This document shows positions 24,871 to 33,761 of a DNA stretch of 64,000 nt, piece after piece (within the stretch, counting starts at the first letter, position 1; each line of letters opens with the position of its first letter). The notes beneath the pieces were generated by a model that was given only the letters and a program-made list of their open reading frames with translations, was not told where the DNA came from and did no database searches. The DNA is from Dictyobacter aurantiacus (lineage in GTDB: Bacteria > Chloroflexota > Ktedonobacteria > Ktedonobacterales > Ktedonobacteraceae). The DNA is taken from contig NZ_BIFQ01000001.1 in assembly GCF_003967515.1 (NCBI RefSeq), positions 1,178,001-1,242,000 on the forward strand, in the 5' to 3' direction. The translations under genes were made by a program, and so were the position numbers.

Positions 24871-26403
24871 ATGACACAGATTGACAACCGTACGGAGGGG
24901 CGACTAAAGCCGGAGTTGACTCAGACGCCCCGGCTGCGTTTCGCACCTAGCCCCACCGGATTTCTACATATTGGTGCATTTCGGACCGCCCTCTTTAGCT
25001 GGCTGTTTGCCCGCCACAGTGGCGGCAAGTTTATCCTACGCATTGAAGACACAGACCTGGCACGCACTGTAGAAGGAGCGGTTGAAGATTTCACCAGTGG
25101 TCTGGAATGGTTGGGAATGGATGTTGATGAGGGTCCGGTCATTGGCGGCCCCTACGGTCCATATTACCAGGTGCAGAGGAAGGCTCTCTATCAACAGTAT
25201 GCCAGCCAACTCATCGAGTCTGGACACGCCTATCGTTGCTACTGCACACCTGAGCGCCTGGATGAGATGCGCAAAGAGCAGATCGCTAATAAGCTACCTC
25301 CCCGCTACGATCGACGCTGCCGCTATCTGACCCCGGAGGAGCGCGCGGCACACGAGGCGGCGGGCGAAACCTGGACGGTACGCTTCGCCATGCCGTTAGA
25401 AGGCGAGACCATCGTGCATGATATGCTGCACGGCGATATGGTCTTCAAAAATAGCGACCTGGACGATACCGTTATCTTGAAGACAAACGGACTGGCCCCG
25501 TATCACCTGGCGCACCTGGTCGATGACCATCTGATGGGCATTACCCACGTTCTGCGCGGCGAGGAGTGGATCTCCAGCGCGCCACGCCATGTGCAGATCT
25601 ATCAAGCTCTTGGCTGGGAACCCCCGCTGTTCTATCATGTACCAAACGTACTGGGGAAGGACAAAAAGAAGCTCAGCAAACGCCGTAATGCTCCTTCCTG
25701 GTCTGATTATAAACGCGAAGGTTATCTACCAGAGGCCGTCTTTAACTTCCTGGCCCTGCTCGGCTGGGCCTATGATGATCAGACTGAGCTCTTTACCAGA
25801 GAAGAACTGATCAAGGCCTTTACACTGGAGAAGATCGGTATCTCATCGGGCATCTACGATCCCGAAAAGCTGCTGTGGATGAACGGCGTCTATATCCGTA
25901 AGCTCAGCCTGCAGGAACTGGTGGAGCGTACACTTCCATACATGGAGCGCCCCGAGGCCGAGGGGGGATTGCCCGACAGCATCCAGCGTCCACTGGATCT
26001 TAGCTATACGACACGCGTGCTGGCACTTGAGCATGAACGCCTGAAAACGCTGGGAGAAGCTTCATACGTCGTTTCTTTCTTCTATGAGAAAGAGATCGAT
26101 TATAGCCTGGACATCTTAATCCAGAAAAAAATGGATGCCGCCGGCACCCGCGACGCCCTGATACAGGCGCGCGACCTTCTGAATAGCCTGGATAGCTGGG
26201 AACATACGCTGCTGGAGGCGCAGTTACGTGAACTGGTCGCCACACTGGGTCTCAAAGCGGGTCAGCTCTTTGGCACGATCCGCACCGCCGTCAGCGGACG
26301 CACCGCCACGCCTCCACTCTTTGAGATGATGGAGGTCCTGGGCCGCGATGTCTGTATGCAACGTATCGATCAGGCCATCGCCAAACTGGAACACAACAGT
26401 TAG
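24871..26403 (+). CDS. gltX: glutamyl-tRNA synthetase
   Basis: 510 residues from ATG 24871. Class I signature motifs are both present: RFAPSPTGFLHIG (HIGH box) and KDKKKLSKRRN (KMSKS variant KLSKR). FILRIEDTDLAR and the C-terminal helical anticodon-binding part complete it. It charges tRNA-Glu. One copy is visible; whether it also misacylates tRNA-Gln for a GatCAB route cannot be told from here. It ends at a very long perfect hairpin. Confidence 0.97.
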   Translation: MTQIDNRTEGRLKPELTQTPRLRFAPSPTGFLHIGAFRTALFSWLFARHSGGKFILRIEDTDLARTVEGAVEDFTSGLEWLGMDVDEGPVIGGPYGPYYQVQRKALYQQYASQLIESGHAYRCYCTPERLDEMRKEQIANKLPPRYDRRCRYLTPEERAAHEAAGETWTVRFAMPLEGETIVHDMLHGDMVFKNSDLDDTVILKTNGLAPYHLAHLVDDHLMGITHVLRGEEWISSAPRHVQIYQALGWEPPLFYHVPNVLGKDKKKLSKRRNAPSWSDYKREGYLPEAVFNFLALLGWAYDDQTELFTREELIKAFTLEKIGISSGIYDPEKLLWMNGVYIRKLSLQELVERTLPYMERPEAEGGLPDSIQRPLDLSYTTRVLALEHERLKTLGEASYVVSFFYEKEIDYSLDILIQKKMDAAGTRDALIQARDLLNSLDSWEHTLLEAQLRELVATLGLKAGQLFGTIRTAVSGRTATPPLFEMMEVLGRDVCMQRIDQAIAKLEHNS

Positions 26404-26411
26404 AGAGACGT

Positions 26412-26460
26412 AGTGCTAAACAATAAGGCATCCATCATGGATGCCTTATTGTTTAGCACT
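26412..26460. terminator. long perfect inverted repeat after gltX
   Basis: Two perfect 24-bp arms (26412-26435 and 26437-26460) with a single-base centre, starting nine bases after the stop codon. Confidence 0.85.
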
Positions 26461-26556
26461 GTTCTCAGAGTGTGTCGTCGTGCTGGGGCGCTTGCGCGCC
26501 ACTGCTGCACCAACACACCATGGACTTGTGGGCATCTGCGGTGCTCAGGGGTCATA

Positions 26557-26612
26557 TTTGTGTATTGGTGCATGGGGTGCGCGGATGCGCACCCCATGCA
26601 CCAATACACAAA
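26557..26612. repeat. second long perfect inverted repeat, 26-bp arms
   Basis: Arms 26557-26582 and 26587-26612 are perfect complements around GGAT. The stem contains GGTGCATGGGGTGCGC. It lies in the same 300-bp intergenic space as the previous repeat, with GC-rich short repeats (GCGCTTGCGCGC) around it, and no gene of its own. Confidence 0.85.
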
Positions 26613-26706
26613 ACTAGCGCGGCTGCGCAGCGGACGCGCGTGCGGGGGCGCATAGGTGCCCCCGTAATAACTGAAGTCAGACGCATTCTCACAAAGTTGA
26701 GGGCAT

Positions 26707-27360
26707 ATGATTAATAAAGATTACATCCTGCGCCTGGCCGAGCAGATCGGCTACGAGCTCTCAATCTTGATCGGGCTGCGCAAGCGCAATCGCTTTCAAG
26801 ATGAACTCATCGCCATCGATAACCTCCTGCTCAAATATACGGGGCTGACCTCGCGCTTCATCAACTCGCTTGCGGATGAATTACTGTTGCAGAGCCTCTC
26901 TCCCCTGGGTAAATTGAATGTCGACAGCGCCCTATGGATCGCCTCGATGCTGAAAGAAGAAGGCGCGGCCTATGAAGGACTGGCCAACAGCAACGAGAGC
27001 TATTATCGCTATACGAAATCCCTCTATCTGCTCCTCGAACTACTTTTTCAGGAGCATGTGGGCAGCGACTCGCCGCTCTACAACGAGGCGGAGGAGTTGA
27101 TTCACAAGCTCGCCGACTATGCATTGCCCGCTCATATACAGCAAAAGCTGTTCCGTTACTACGAACAGCGAGGCATGTACGCTCAGGCAGAGAATTTTCT
27201 CTTCGATTTGCTAGAACAACATCCTTCGCCAGAGACGTTGCAGGCGGGTCAGGAATTTTACCAGCGCCTGCAAAAGAAGAGCACCACAGACCTCCAGTTG
27301 GGCGATTTTTCACACGAGGAAGTACAGGAAGGTCTCGATCAACTCCAGCGGTTTCGCTGA
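26707..27360 (+). CDS. DUF6483-like helical protein
   Basis: 217 residues from ATG 26707. All-helical, TPR-like composition: YILRLAEQIGYELSILIGL at the start, DELIAIDNLLLKYTGL, then YTKSLYLLLELLFQEH and LFRYYEQRGMYAQAENFLFD. The N-terminal pattern recalls the DUF6483 family (a D-Y-I-x-R-x-x-E-Q start with a helical repeat), which has no known function. No membrane segment. It stands alone between gltX and a CPBP protease gene. Confidence 0.5.
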   Translation: MINKDYILRLAEQIGYELSILIGLRKRNRFQDELIAIDNLLLKYTGLTSRFINSLADELLLQSLSPLGKLNVDSALWIASMLKEEGAAYEGLANSNESYYRYTKSLYLLLELLFQEHVGSDSPLYNEAEELIHKLADYALPAHIQQKLFRYYEQRGMYAQAENFLFDLLEQHPSPETLQAGQEFYQRLQKKSTTDLQLGDFSHEEVQEGLDQLQRFR

Positions 27361-27481
27361 CCCGCTCGGCGGGGCGTTAGCATTATCCTACTGGACAAAT
27401 GGCACTCATATTGTTTACACTAACTTAACATCTATTAACAATTCCTTAAACAAAAACCCGACAAGAAAGTTAGTGTAAGTA

Positions 27482-28168
27482 ATGGCAACAACCCGGGCAA
27501 ATACCGTCTTTTTACCTCGAAGAGGAAAACGTGTGTCATCAGAAAAGTCTTCGCAGCTCGTCTATTCGACCGTCGCCAGCACATGGCGCTGGATGTGGCC
27601 GGATATTCTTATGCGCATCATCCCTATGGCTCTGGTGCCGCTGGGCTATATCGCCATTTTTCACCTGCCACTGAGCTTTCTGGGACTCACCCTGACCAAT
27701 GTGCCGCTCCACCTCTTGATTGGTCTGCTGGTGGGAATCGGCATGGCGGCATTCGCGGCTACTTATCGGATGTTTATCGTCGGCCGCTGGTTCCGTAAGC
27801 CTACGGCAGCCGATCAATGCATTCAAACAAGCTTTTATCTTTTTATTAACGGACCCGTCGAGGAACTTTTCTTCCGCGGCTTTATGCTGGCCGCGATCGC
27901 TCAGTGGACCCATTCACTCTTCCTGGGCTGGCTGATCAGCACTGCCGTCTACACCCTCTATCATCGCCTGGGCAAATGGAACTGGCGCAGCGTTGGCGGC
28001 GTTGGCCTGGCTGGTCTGGTTTTTAGCCTGGTCTACCTGTTCTTACCCGGTCCCCATTCACTGCTGGCGGTAACAATCGTACATGGCTTTACGACCAGCG
28101 GCTTCCTGAGTTGGGGCGATGAGGTGCTCTACCAGAGATGGAAGCGTCATCAGGCAGAAGCAGCATAA
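27482..28168 (+). CDS. CPBP family intramembrane metalloprotease
   Basis: 228 residues with about six membrane helices. The three CPBP (Abi/CAAX) motifs are present: EELFFRGFMLA (E-E-x-x-x-R), VYTLYHRLGKW (His) and TIVHGFTTSGFL (His). Family members cleave within the membrane; bacterial ones are tied to bacteriocin immunity, signalling or unknown tasks. Start taken as ATG 27482; a GTG 17 codons on would remove the basic N-terminal tail. Confidence 0.85.
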   Translation: MATTRANTVFLPRRGKRVSSEKSSQLVYSTVASTWRWMWPDILMRIIPMALVPLGYIAIFHLPLSFLGLTLTNVPLHLLIGLLVGIGMAAFAATYRMFIVGRWFRKPTAADQCIQTSFYLFINGPVEELFFRGFMLAAIAQWTHSLFLGWLISTAVYTLYHRLGKWNWRSVGGVGLAGLVFSLVYLFLPGPHSLLAVTIVHGFTTSGFLSWGDEVLYQRWKRHQAEAA

Positions 28169-28525
28169 TGTGGTACTATTAATGAATAGCCTGTGACGAA
28201 ATTGAGCACTAAAACGTATTGGTTGTAGGAATAAACAGTCAAAGCCAACCATTTCATCAGATGAGCTGTAGGTCGTTCAGATCGAAAAACAGCGCTCATA
28301 ACGCTCATTCGTCAGTTTACACAAAACATCCCCTGAATCAACACAGGATAGACAGGGAACCATCATCGTCTATGGGGGCCTGGAACGTACACAAAAACAG
28401 GTAGCATGAGCCAGTTTAGGAGCCTAATCTATTATGCTATGCTTGTTACCAACCGGTGTACGGTTCGTCTACCCATTAGGTACAAATATCTATGAAAAGA
28501 TATTATCTATGTCTGGAGGTTCTCA
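28169..28525. other. intergenic region before the epimerase gene
   Basis: No gene or RNA recognised. AACCGGTGTACGGTT at about 28450 is a small dyad and could be an operator for the gene starting at 28526. Confidence 0.4.
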
Positions 28526-29476
28526 TTGAAAATCTTAGTTACAGGTGGAGCAGGCTTTATTGGCTCCAATCTCTGTGAACGCTTACTTGATGAAGGACAT
28601 ACTGTTCTCTGTGTTGATAATCTCATAACCGGTTCCATTGAAAATATTCACGCATTTATTGACCATCCTCATTTCACGTTTTTGCAGCATGATGTGACCC
28701 AGCCATTTGAGAGCGATGCCGAGGTGATCTTTCACCTTGCTAGCCCGGCCAGCCCGGTTGGATATCTGGAACATCCCATCGAGACCATTCTGGTCAATAG
28801 CGTTGGCACCCATCGGATGCTAGAACTGGCGCGCAAAAACAATGCTCGCTTCCTGATCTCTTCTACATCGGAGATCTATGGTGATCCACTAGTCCATCCT
28901 CAGAGTGAGGACTACTGGGGCAATGTCAATTCGATCGGGCCACGGGCCTGCTACGATGAGAGCAAACGCCTGGGTGAAACACTGGTTATGGAATACTATC
29001 GGCAGTATCAAACCAATGTTCGCATCGTGCGTATCTTCAATACCTATGGTCCCAATAGCGCCATTGAAGACGGTCGCATGATCCCTAATTTCATCATACA
29101 GTCGCTAAAAAATGAGCCTATCACCATTTATGGAGATGGCAGCAAGACACGCAGCATCACATATGTAAGCGACCTGGTTGAAGGTTTGATGCGCGCCATG
29201 TTTAGTCCCAATACGACCGGTGAAGTGTTTAACCTGGGAAGCTCCGAGGAACATACTGTGCTGGAATACGCACAGATGATTATCCGCCTCTGCAATTCTT
29301 CCTCCGAAATTCGCTTTGAAACCAGCCGCGTCGATGATCCCGAGCGCCGTCGGGCCAATACAACCAAGGCGCACCAGGTTCTGGGCTGGGAACGCAAAGT
29401 TAGCATGGAAGAAGGTTTGCGTCAGACGATCGAATGGTTTAGCAAACGGATTGGTCAGTATTCAACTATTTCCTGA
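28526..29476 (+). CDS. NAD-dependent epimerase/dehydratase, UDP-glucuronate decarboxylase-like
   Basis: 316 residues; TTG 28526 lies 6 nt after GGAGG and opens exactly at the Rossmann strand KILVTGGAGFIGSNLCE. The catalytic Y-x-x-x-K is in GPRACYDESKRLGE, a variant shared by UDP-xylose synthases, with SSTSEIYGDP before it and RIFNTYGPN after. The reaction would convert UDP-glucuronate to UDP-xylose using bound NAD+, feeding wall or capsule sugars. GDP- or dTDP-sugar epimerases are the alternatives. No transferase genes adjoin it. Confidence 0.85.
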   Translation: MKILVTGGAGFIGSNLCERLLDEGHTVLCVDNLITGSIENIHAFIDHPHFTFLQHDVTQPFESDAEVIFHLASPASPVGYLEHPIETILVNSVGTHRMLELARKNNARFLISSTSEIYGDPLVHPQSEDYWGNVNSIGPRACYDESKRLGETLVMEYYRQYQTNVRIVRIFNTYGPNSAIEDGRMIPNFIIQSLKNEPITIYGDGSKTRSITYVSDLVEGLMRAMFSPNTTGEVFNLGSSEEHTVLEYAQMIIRLCNSSSEIRFETSRVDDPERRRANTTKAHQVLGWERKVSMEEGLRQTIEWFSKRIGQYSTIS

Positions 29477-29710
29477 GTGCATATCCCTGCTTTGGCTGAT
29501 GCAGCCGGAAGTGTGATGGCAACGAGATGTTCTTTTTCGGGATACGAACAATAGAGATAGAGGATAACGATGGTGCCAGGCAACCGTCATATCAGGTCAA
29601 CACGAGATGTACTCTATTAACCATAGCCAGGGATATATCACCCCGATATTTGATCACATATCTATCTTCTTCCATTAAGAACATCAATAGGCACGCTCTC
29701 TATCCTCACC

Positions 29711-29742
29711 CTGTACAGGTGCCGTCACTGGCACCTGTACAG
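29711..29742. terminator. perfect 13-bp hairpin
   Basis: CTGTACAGGTGCC and GGCACCTGTACAG around a 6-nt loop, 235 bp after the epimerase stop. No T run, so the terminator role is an inference. Confidence 0.5.
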
Positions 29743-29756
29743 CACGCACCGCTCGT

Positions 29757-29774
29757 TCTCCATCGCGATGGAGA
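29757..29774. promoter_or_regulatory. 18-bp perfect palindrome, possible operator
   Basis: TCTCCATCGCGATGGAGA lies 14 bp beyond the previous hairpin and 200 bp upstream of the membrane-protein gene at 29978. A gap-free palindrome of this length is operator-like. Confidence 0.4.
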
Positions 29775-29977
29775 AAACACCCGATCCTATTACCGCTCAA
29801 GTCATGGAAGACAGGAGACGCAAAAGCCGTTTTTTAGACAATGGCAGTATACTGGGTAGAGGTGGCGCATAAACAACTGCTCTTCCCGTTTATGCCTTGC
29901 CTGATGCACGCTAACCTATAGGCACAGTACGATGTAGTGCGAATCTGTAATAGCCAGAAGATGTGGAGGATGTCGTC

Positions 29978-31153
29978 TTGGTTCGTGATGATGACGAGGC
30001 CCGGCGTATAAGCCAGGTTGCCATAGATGGTAAACAAACAGCACAATCGACACATGCAAGCGCTATAGAAAATACATCTGACGTTACGCAGTCCGAACGT
30101 GAAACGATGGGCAAGCAGCATGTAGAGGAGGTCTCCCGAGATCAGCTCGCGCTGGGCAAGCGTCTCTTGAACTGGCGGACCCTGGTGCCACTGGCATTTG
30201 TGATCGTTGCCCTGGTCATTGTGGCCCTCAAAGCAAATATCAATCCCCAGAAAACATGGGCGGCCATCAGGCACGCCAATCTCATCTTTTTTCTGTGTGC
30301 ATTTTGCATTTATTATCTCTCCTTTGGTCTGCGCGCCTGGCGCTGGAAGTTTTTACTCGAAAACGTTGGCTTTAAACCTGAAAATGGCATTCATCTCCCA
30401 CGCCTACCCAAATTGGTGGAGATCGTCTATATCTCGTTCTTCGCCAATGTGGTGGTGCCCGCCAAATTAGGGGATCTCTACCGCGCCTATCTGCTGCGCC
30501 AGGAGATTAATGTCTCGACAACGCGCAGCTTCGGCACGGTCCTGGCGGAGCGGCTGCTGGACTTAATCATACTGCTCCTGCTGTTTATTCCTGCCGTCCT
30601 GATCAGCCTGCACCAGAATATGCCTCCCCAGATCGCCCTGGGCATGAAGATTCTGCTGATCGCGGTGGTTATTGGTGTCATCGGTCTATTCGTCTTGCGC
30701 CAGATGCGTGAGTCGATCGCCAAACTTATACCGGGGCGCTTTCGTGAACAGTACTATCATTTTCAAGAGGGGACGCTGGGCTCGTTCCGCCGCTTACCGC
30801 AACTGACCCTGCTGACCATGGGAGTATGGAGCTGCGAGGCTCTGCGCTTCCTCTTCATCGCCCTGGCCTTGAATTTGATCGATGGCAACCTCATCCATAT
30901 TCTGACCGCCTCAATCTTTATTGGGCTGGGAGAAGCTCTCCTGACGGTCATCCCGGCCACAGGCGGGGGCGTGGGACTGGTTGAAGGAGGCATGGCGGCG
31001 ATGATCGCCCTGTTCTATAAGGGCGTGGACCTTGTCAATCAGACGGCCGCGGCCATCTTGCTTGATCGTATCATTACCCTGTTCAGTATCCTGGTGTTCG
31101 GCTTCATTGTGTTTATCATCGCCTTTGGCAAAAAAGCTGCCCAAAAAAGGTGA
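29978..31153 (+). CDS. lysylphosphatidylglycerol synthase TM region/flippase-like membrane protein (UPF0104)
   Basis: About 391 residues from TTG 29978, 8 nt after GGAGG; the frame is open to a GTG at 29963. After a 65-residue polar N-terminus come about eight helices: TLVPLAFVIVALVIVALKA, FFLCAFCIYYLSFGLRAWRW and so on. Family landmarks are FFANVVVPAKLGDLYRAYLL, the R-x-F-x-x-x-x-x-E-R motif in RSFGTVLAERLLDL, and TVIPATGGGVGLVEGG. There is no C-terminal catalytic domain, so it is the stand-alone membrane type, proposed to flip lipids or glycolipids. Confidence 0.85.
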   Translation: MVRDDDEARRISQVAIDGKQTAQSTHASAIENTSDVTQSERETMGKQHVEEVSRDQLALGKRLLNWRTLVPLAFVIVALVIVALKANINPQKTWAAIRHANLIFFLCAFCIYYLSFGLRAWRWKFLLENVGFKPENGIHLPRLPKLVEIVYISFFANVVVPAKLGDLYRAYLLRQEINVSTTRSFGTVLAERLLDLIILLLLFIPAVLISLHQNMPPQIALGMKILLIAVVIGVIGLFVLRQMRESIAKLIPGRFREQYYHFQEGTLGSFRRLPQLTLLTMGVWSCEALRFLFIALALNLIDGNLIHILTASIFIGLGEALLTVIPATGGGVGLVEGGMAAMIALFYKGVDLVNQTAAAILLDRIITLFSILVFGFIVFIIAFGKKAAQKR

Positions 31154-31282
31154 TCCGGAAACCACCACACCTTGACACGAAGAAGTACCTACACTATAAT
31201 TTTGGCGCAGGTCCACGAAGTAGTTACAGCATGTAAATGCAATTCATCCTACTTTAAACCAGGCCGTGAGAGGGGGGATCTG

Positions 31283-31465
31283 GTGACGGAAGTTAAAATC
31301 GGTAGCAACGAGATGTTTGAGACGGCGCTGAAGCGCTTCAACCGCAAAATTCAGCAGGATGGTATCCTCGCTGAAGCACGCCGCCGTGAACATTATGAGA
31401 AACCGAGCATTAAACGCAAAAGAAAAGAAGCTGCCCGACAGCGTAAGGCCGCACGCAGAGGTTAA
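31283..31465 (+). CDS. rpsU: 30S ribosomal protein bS21
   Basis: 60 residues from GTG 31283 with GGGGG upstream. Sequence [20 protein letters not shown] then [20 protein letters not shown] and a basic end is diagnostic for bS21, including the conserved E-x-x-x-x-A-L-K-R-F. It takes part in start-site selection on the small subunit. The upstream open frame to 31172 is not part of the protein. Confidence 0.95.
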   Translation: MTEVKIGSNEMFETALKRFNRKIQQDGILAEARRREHYEKPSIKRKRKEAARQRKAARRG

Positions 31466-31511
31466 ACTGGGTGCCTCGGACTTGCGCCTGAAGTAAGGCA
31501 GTACGTTTTTG

Positions 31512-31561
31512 TCTGAGAGGCATATAAGATGCTGTCCCGGCTCTCTATGATGCCTCTCAGA
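31512..31561 (+). terminator. hairpin after rpsU
   Basis: TCTGAGAGGCAT and ATGCCTCTCAGA form a perfect 12-bp stem with a 26-nt loop, 46 bp after the rpsU stop. Confidence 0.6.
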
Positions 31562-31661
31562 AACGTGTCTCAGGTAAGATGTTTAGCTTCTCTTTCTACT
31601 CAAGCAGAGTATCTTCCACACCCTCAACTACAAGTGCATTCCTATTTTTGAGGATTTTTTC

Positions 31662-32234
31662 ATGCAAGAACATCCAGCCATCGAGTTATATCTTAATCTC
31701 AGCAATGAAGCTCAGGACGCACAGGTAGAACAGGTTGTCTCTGCCATCGACCTGGATGAGGTAGTCAACTCTACATTGCAGGCAGCCGCCATTACACAAC
31801 CTGTCATGCTCACCTTGCTCATTACAGATGATGCTGGCATCCAGGAGATGAACAGGAAGTATCGTGAACAGGACAAAGCAACGGATGTGCTGTCATTCCC
31901 ACTTTTAGAGCAACCCATCGTTCAGGCGCCAGCTGAACAATTATGGACACACCAGGAAAGCGAAGACGGTGAGGAGCAGGTCTCCACGCCAGCATTTGTT
32001 ACACCACCTGGTATGGCTACAAACCTTGGCGATATCGTCATCTCCTGGCCTACAGTGCAACGCCAGGCGCGTGAGGCTGGCCATGAAGAGACCACCGAGT
32101 TCGTCTACCTGCTTTCCCACGGTGTACTGCACCTGATCGGCTATGATGACCATACAGAGTCCGGCTACCAGGCAATGGTGGCGATTCAACAGGGGGTACT
32201 GCAAAAACTGGGGCAAAAGGCATATCGGTCATGA
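31662..32234 (+). CDS. ybeY: endoribonuclease YbeY (16S rRNA maturation)
   Basis: 190 residues, about 35 longer than E. coli YbeY because of an acidic insertion after SFPLLEQP. The zinc site HGVLHLIGYDDHTES matches the family's H-G-x-L-H-L-x-G-Y-D-H except for one extra Asp. LLITDDAGIQEMNRKYREQD and DVLSFP are also typical. It processes rRNA 3' ends and helps quality control of ribosomes. It overlaps the next gene by ATGA, so the two are coupled. Confidence 0.94.
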   Translation: MQEHPAIELYLNLSNEAQDAQVEQVVSAIDLDEVVNSTLQAAAITQPVMLTLLITDDAGIQEMNRKYREQDKATDVLSFPLLEQPIVQAPAEQLWTHQESEDGEEQVSTPAFVTPPGMATNLGDIVISWPTVQRQAREAGHEETTEFVYLLSHGVLHLIGYDDHTESGYQAMVAIQQGVLQKLGQKAYRS

Positions 32235-32659
32235 AACAGCCGGAACAAGCACCCAGGCCTCCACTGCATAAGCATACCTCCCGCAATGAGCTAAGCAAGT
32301 TTATCGCGGGTTTCGGCTTTGCCTTCCAGGGACTCTGGTATGCCATTCGCACGCAGCGCAATATACGCGTACACCTGACGATGGCGGTGCTGGCGATTCT
32401 GCTGGGCGTGCTTCTCCATATTTCGGCCATTGAATTTGCCCTGGTCTTTATCGCCATTAGCGGGGTCTTTATCGCGGAAATGATCAATACGGCGATAGAG
32501 CTCTGCATCGATCTGGCATCACCCAACTACCATCCCCTGGCGAAGATTGCCAAGGATGTGGCGGCCGGCGCCGTATTGGTGAACGCCATTCTATCAATTA
32601 TCATTGCCCTCTTCATCTATGGGCCACATCTATGGTCTCTGCTCTTCCATACGCGCTAG
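32231..32659 (+). CDS. dgkA: DgkA-type kinase (diacylglycerol or undecaprenol kinase)
   Basis: 142 residues with three membrane helices. The active-site block AEMINTAIELCIDL (E-x-x-N-T-A-I-E) and the start FAFQGLWYAIRTQRNIRVHL are family signatures. In Gram-positive relatives this enzyme phosphorylates undecaprenol for wall synthesis; in E. coli, diacylglycerol. A ybeY-dgkA order is common in Firmicutes and Chloroflexota. Its start overlaps the ybeY stop. Confidence 0.93.
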   Translation: MKQPEQAPRPPLHKHTSRNELSKFIAGFGFAFQGLWYAIRTQRNIRVHLTMAVLAILLGVLLHISAIEFALVFIAISGVFIAEMINTAIELCIDLASPNYHPLAKIAKDVAAGAVLVNAILSIIIALFIYGPHLWSLLFHTR

Positions 32660-32738
32660 TTAGCGCCCTATCCCTGTTCCATCTCGGTCACGCGTTGATG
32701 AAGTCGGACAATATATATAGAAAGATGTTACTATACCT

Positions 32739-32969
32739 ATGTCTTTTCTTGCCAACCCTCTGATCACCACTATACTATGGGTGGTGGTTATTATCTTCTT
32801 TGTGCTCATCATTGCCATGCGTATTGTGAGAACGCCCGCAGAGAACAGGAGACAGACCACCCTGGAAACCATCCCGACCGTACTGGGCTTTATGGTACTG
32901 ATGGTGCTGATCCTCTTTTTTCCAGGCATCTTTGCCTATGTGCGAGATCTAATTGTGCATAAGCATTGA
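32739..32969 (+). CDS. small membrane protein, 76 aa
   Basis: Two hydrophobic helices (TILWVVVIIFFVLIIAMRIV and TVLGFMVLMVLILFFPGIFA) with a short basic loop (RTPAENRRQTT) between them. It follows dgkA by 79 bp and ends before a long convergent hairpin. No family recognised. Confidence 0.55.
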   Translation: MSFLANPLITTILWVVVIIFFVLIIAMRIVRTPAENRRQTTLETIPTVLGFMVLMVLILFFPGIFAYVRDLIVHKH

Positions 32970-33030
32970 GGAAGGCCTGCTTCTCAGCATGCCTCGATTC
33001 GGGGGAACGCAGTGTGCCCCCACACGCCGC

Positions 33031-33088
33031 CTTTACAGAATTAATGGGCACAGACGCATTCGCGCCTGTGCCCATTAATTCTGTAAAG
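33031..33088. terminator. long perfect inverted repeat between convergent genes
   Basis: Two perfect 23-bp arms (33031-33053 and 33066-33088, beginning CTTTACAGAATTAATGGGCA) with a 12-nt centre. It is nine bases from the efp stop and 62 from the plus-strand stop, so it probably terminates both. Confidence 0.85.
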
Positions 33089-33096
33089 CCCCCTCT

Positions 33097-33663
33097 TTAC
33101 TTGACACGCTCAACGTATTGGCCGGTGCGGGTATCAATACGGATGCGGTCGCCAGGATTGACGAACAGTGGTACGTTGACCACCGCGCCGCTCTCCAAAG
33201 TGGCGGGTTTGGTGACATTGTTGGCTGTGTCACCACGTACGCCGGGCTCGGCGCTCTCAACGGTCAGTTCCAGGAAGTTCGGCAACTGCACGGCGATGAT
33301 ATTCTCCCCATCGACCAGCATCTCAACCACATCTTGCTCTTTCAGGAATTTGATGGCCTCGCCCAGCATCTCCTTAGGAATCGGCTGCTGATCAAAGGTT
33401 TCGGTGTTCATGAAGACATAATCATCTCCATCAACATATAGAAATTGCCAGTTTTGATGCTCGACACGTACCTCATCAACATCTTCACCGGCACGAAAAC
33501 GCTGCTCAATCACGCGACCATTTTTGAGGTTTTTTAAGCGCGTGCGAACAAACGCACGCCAGTTTCCTGGACTGACATGATGGAATTCAGTAATTGTCCA
33601 GAGATCATTATTATAGCGAATAACCATGCCGTTACGAAAATCGGCAGTAGTTGCATTAGCCAA
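33097..33663 (-). CDS. efp: translation elongation factor P with Asn at position 34
   Basis: 188 residues, standard length with three OB/KOW-type domains. It stimulates peptide bonds at proline runs by entering the ribosomal E site. The end DRIRIDTRTGQYVERVK is canonical. At the tip of the domain I loop the usual P-G-K/R-G is HHVSPGNWRAFVR, which places Asn at residue 34, the residue that other bacteria modify (Lys or Arg). None of the known modification enzymes (EpmA, EarP) is encoded in the window. Trp35 and Arg36 follow. It may act unmodified. Confidence 0.95.
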   Translation of the reverse strand: MANATTADFRNGMVIRYNNDLWTITEFHHVSPGNWRAFVRTRLKNLKNGRVIEQRFRAGEDVDEVRVEHQNWQFLYVDGDDYVFMNTETFDQQPIPKEMLGEAIKFLKEQDVVEMLVDGENIIAVQLPNFLELTVESAEPGVRGDTANNVTKPATLESGAVVNVPLFVNPGDRIRIDTRTGQYVERVK

Positions 33664-33761
33664 GGGAGTAGTCTCCTCTCTTTATTCCGATATTGTTTGT
33701 TCCTGCGCCAGCATTCTCCAGAAAAGAGGGGAATGCCTGACGCTAAATGGCATACGAAAAA

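Larger units (their letters stand above)
29477..29977. other. 500-bp intergenic region with two dyads
   Basis: Contains the two inverted repeats listed separately at 29711 and 29757; no coding frame with a credible start. Confidence 0.5.
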
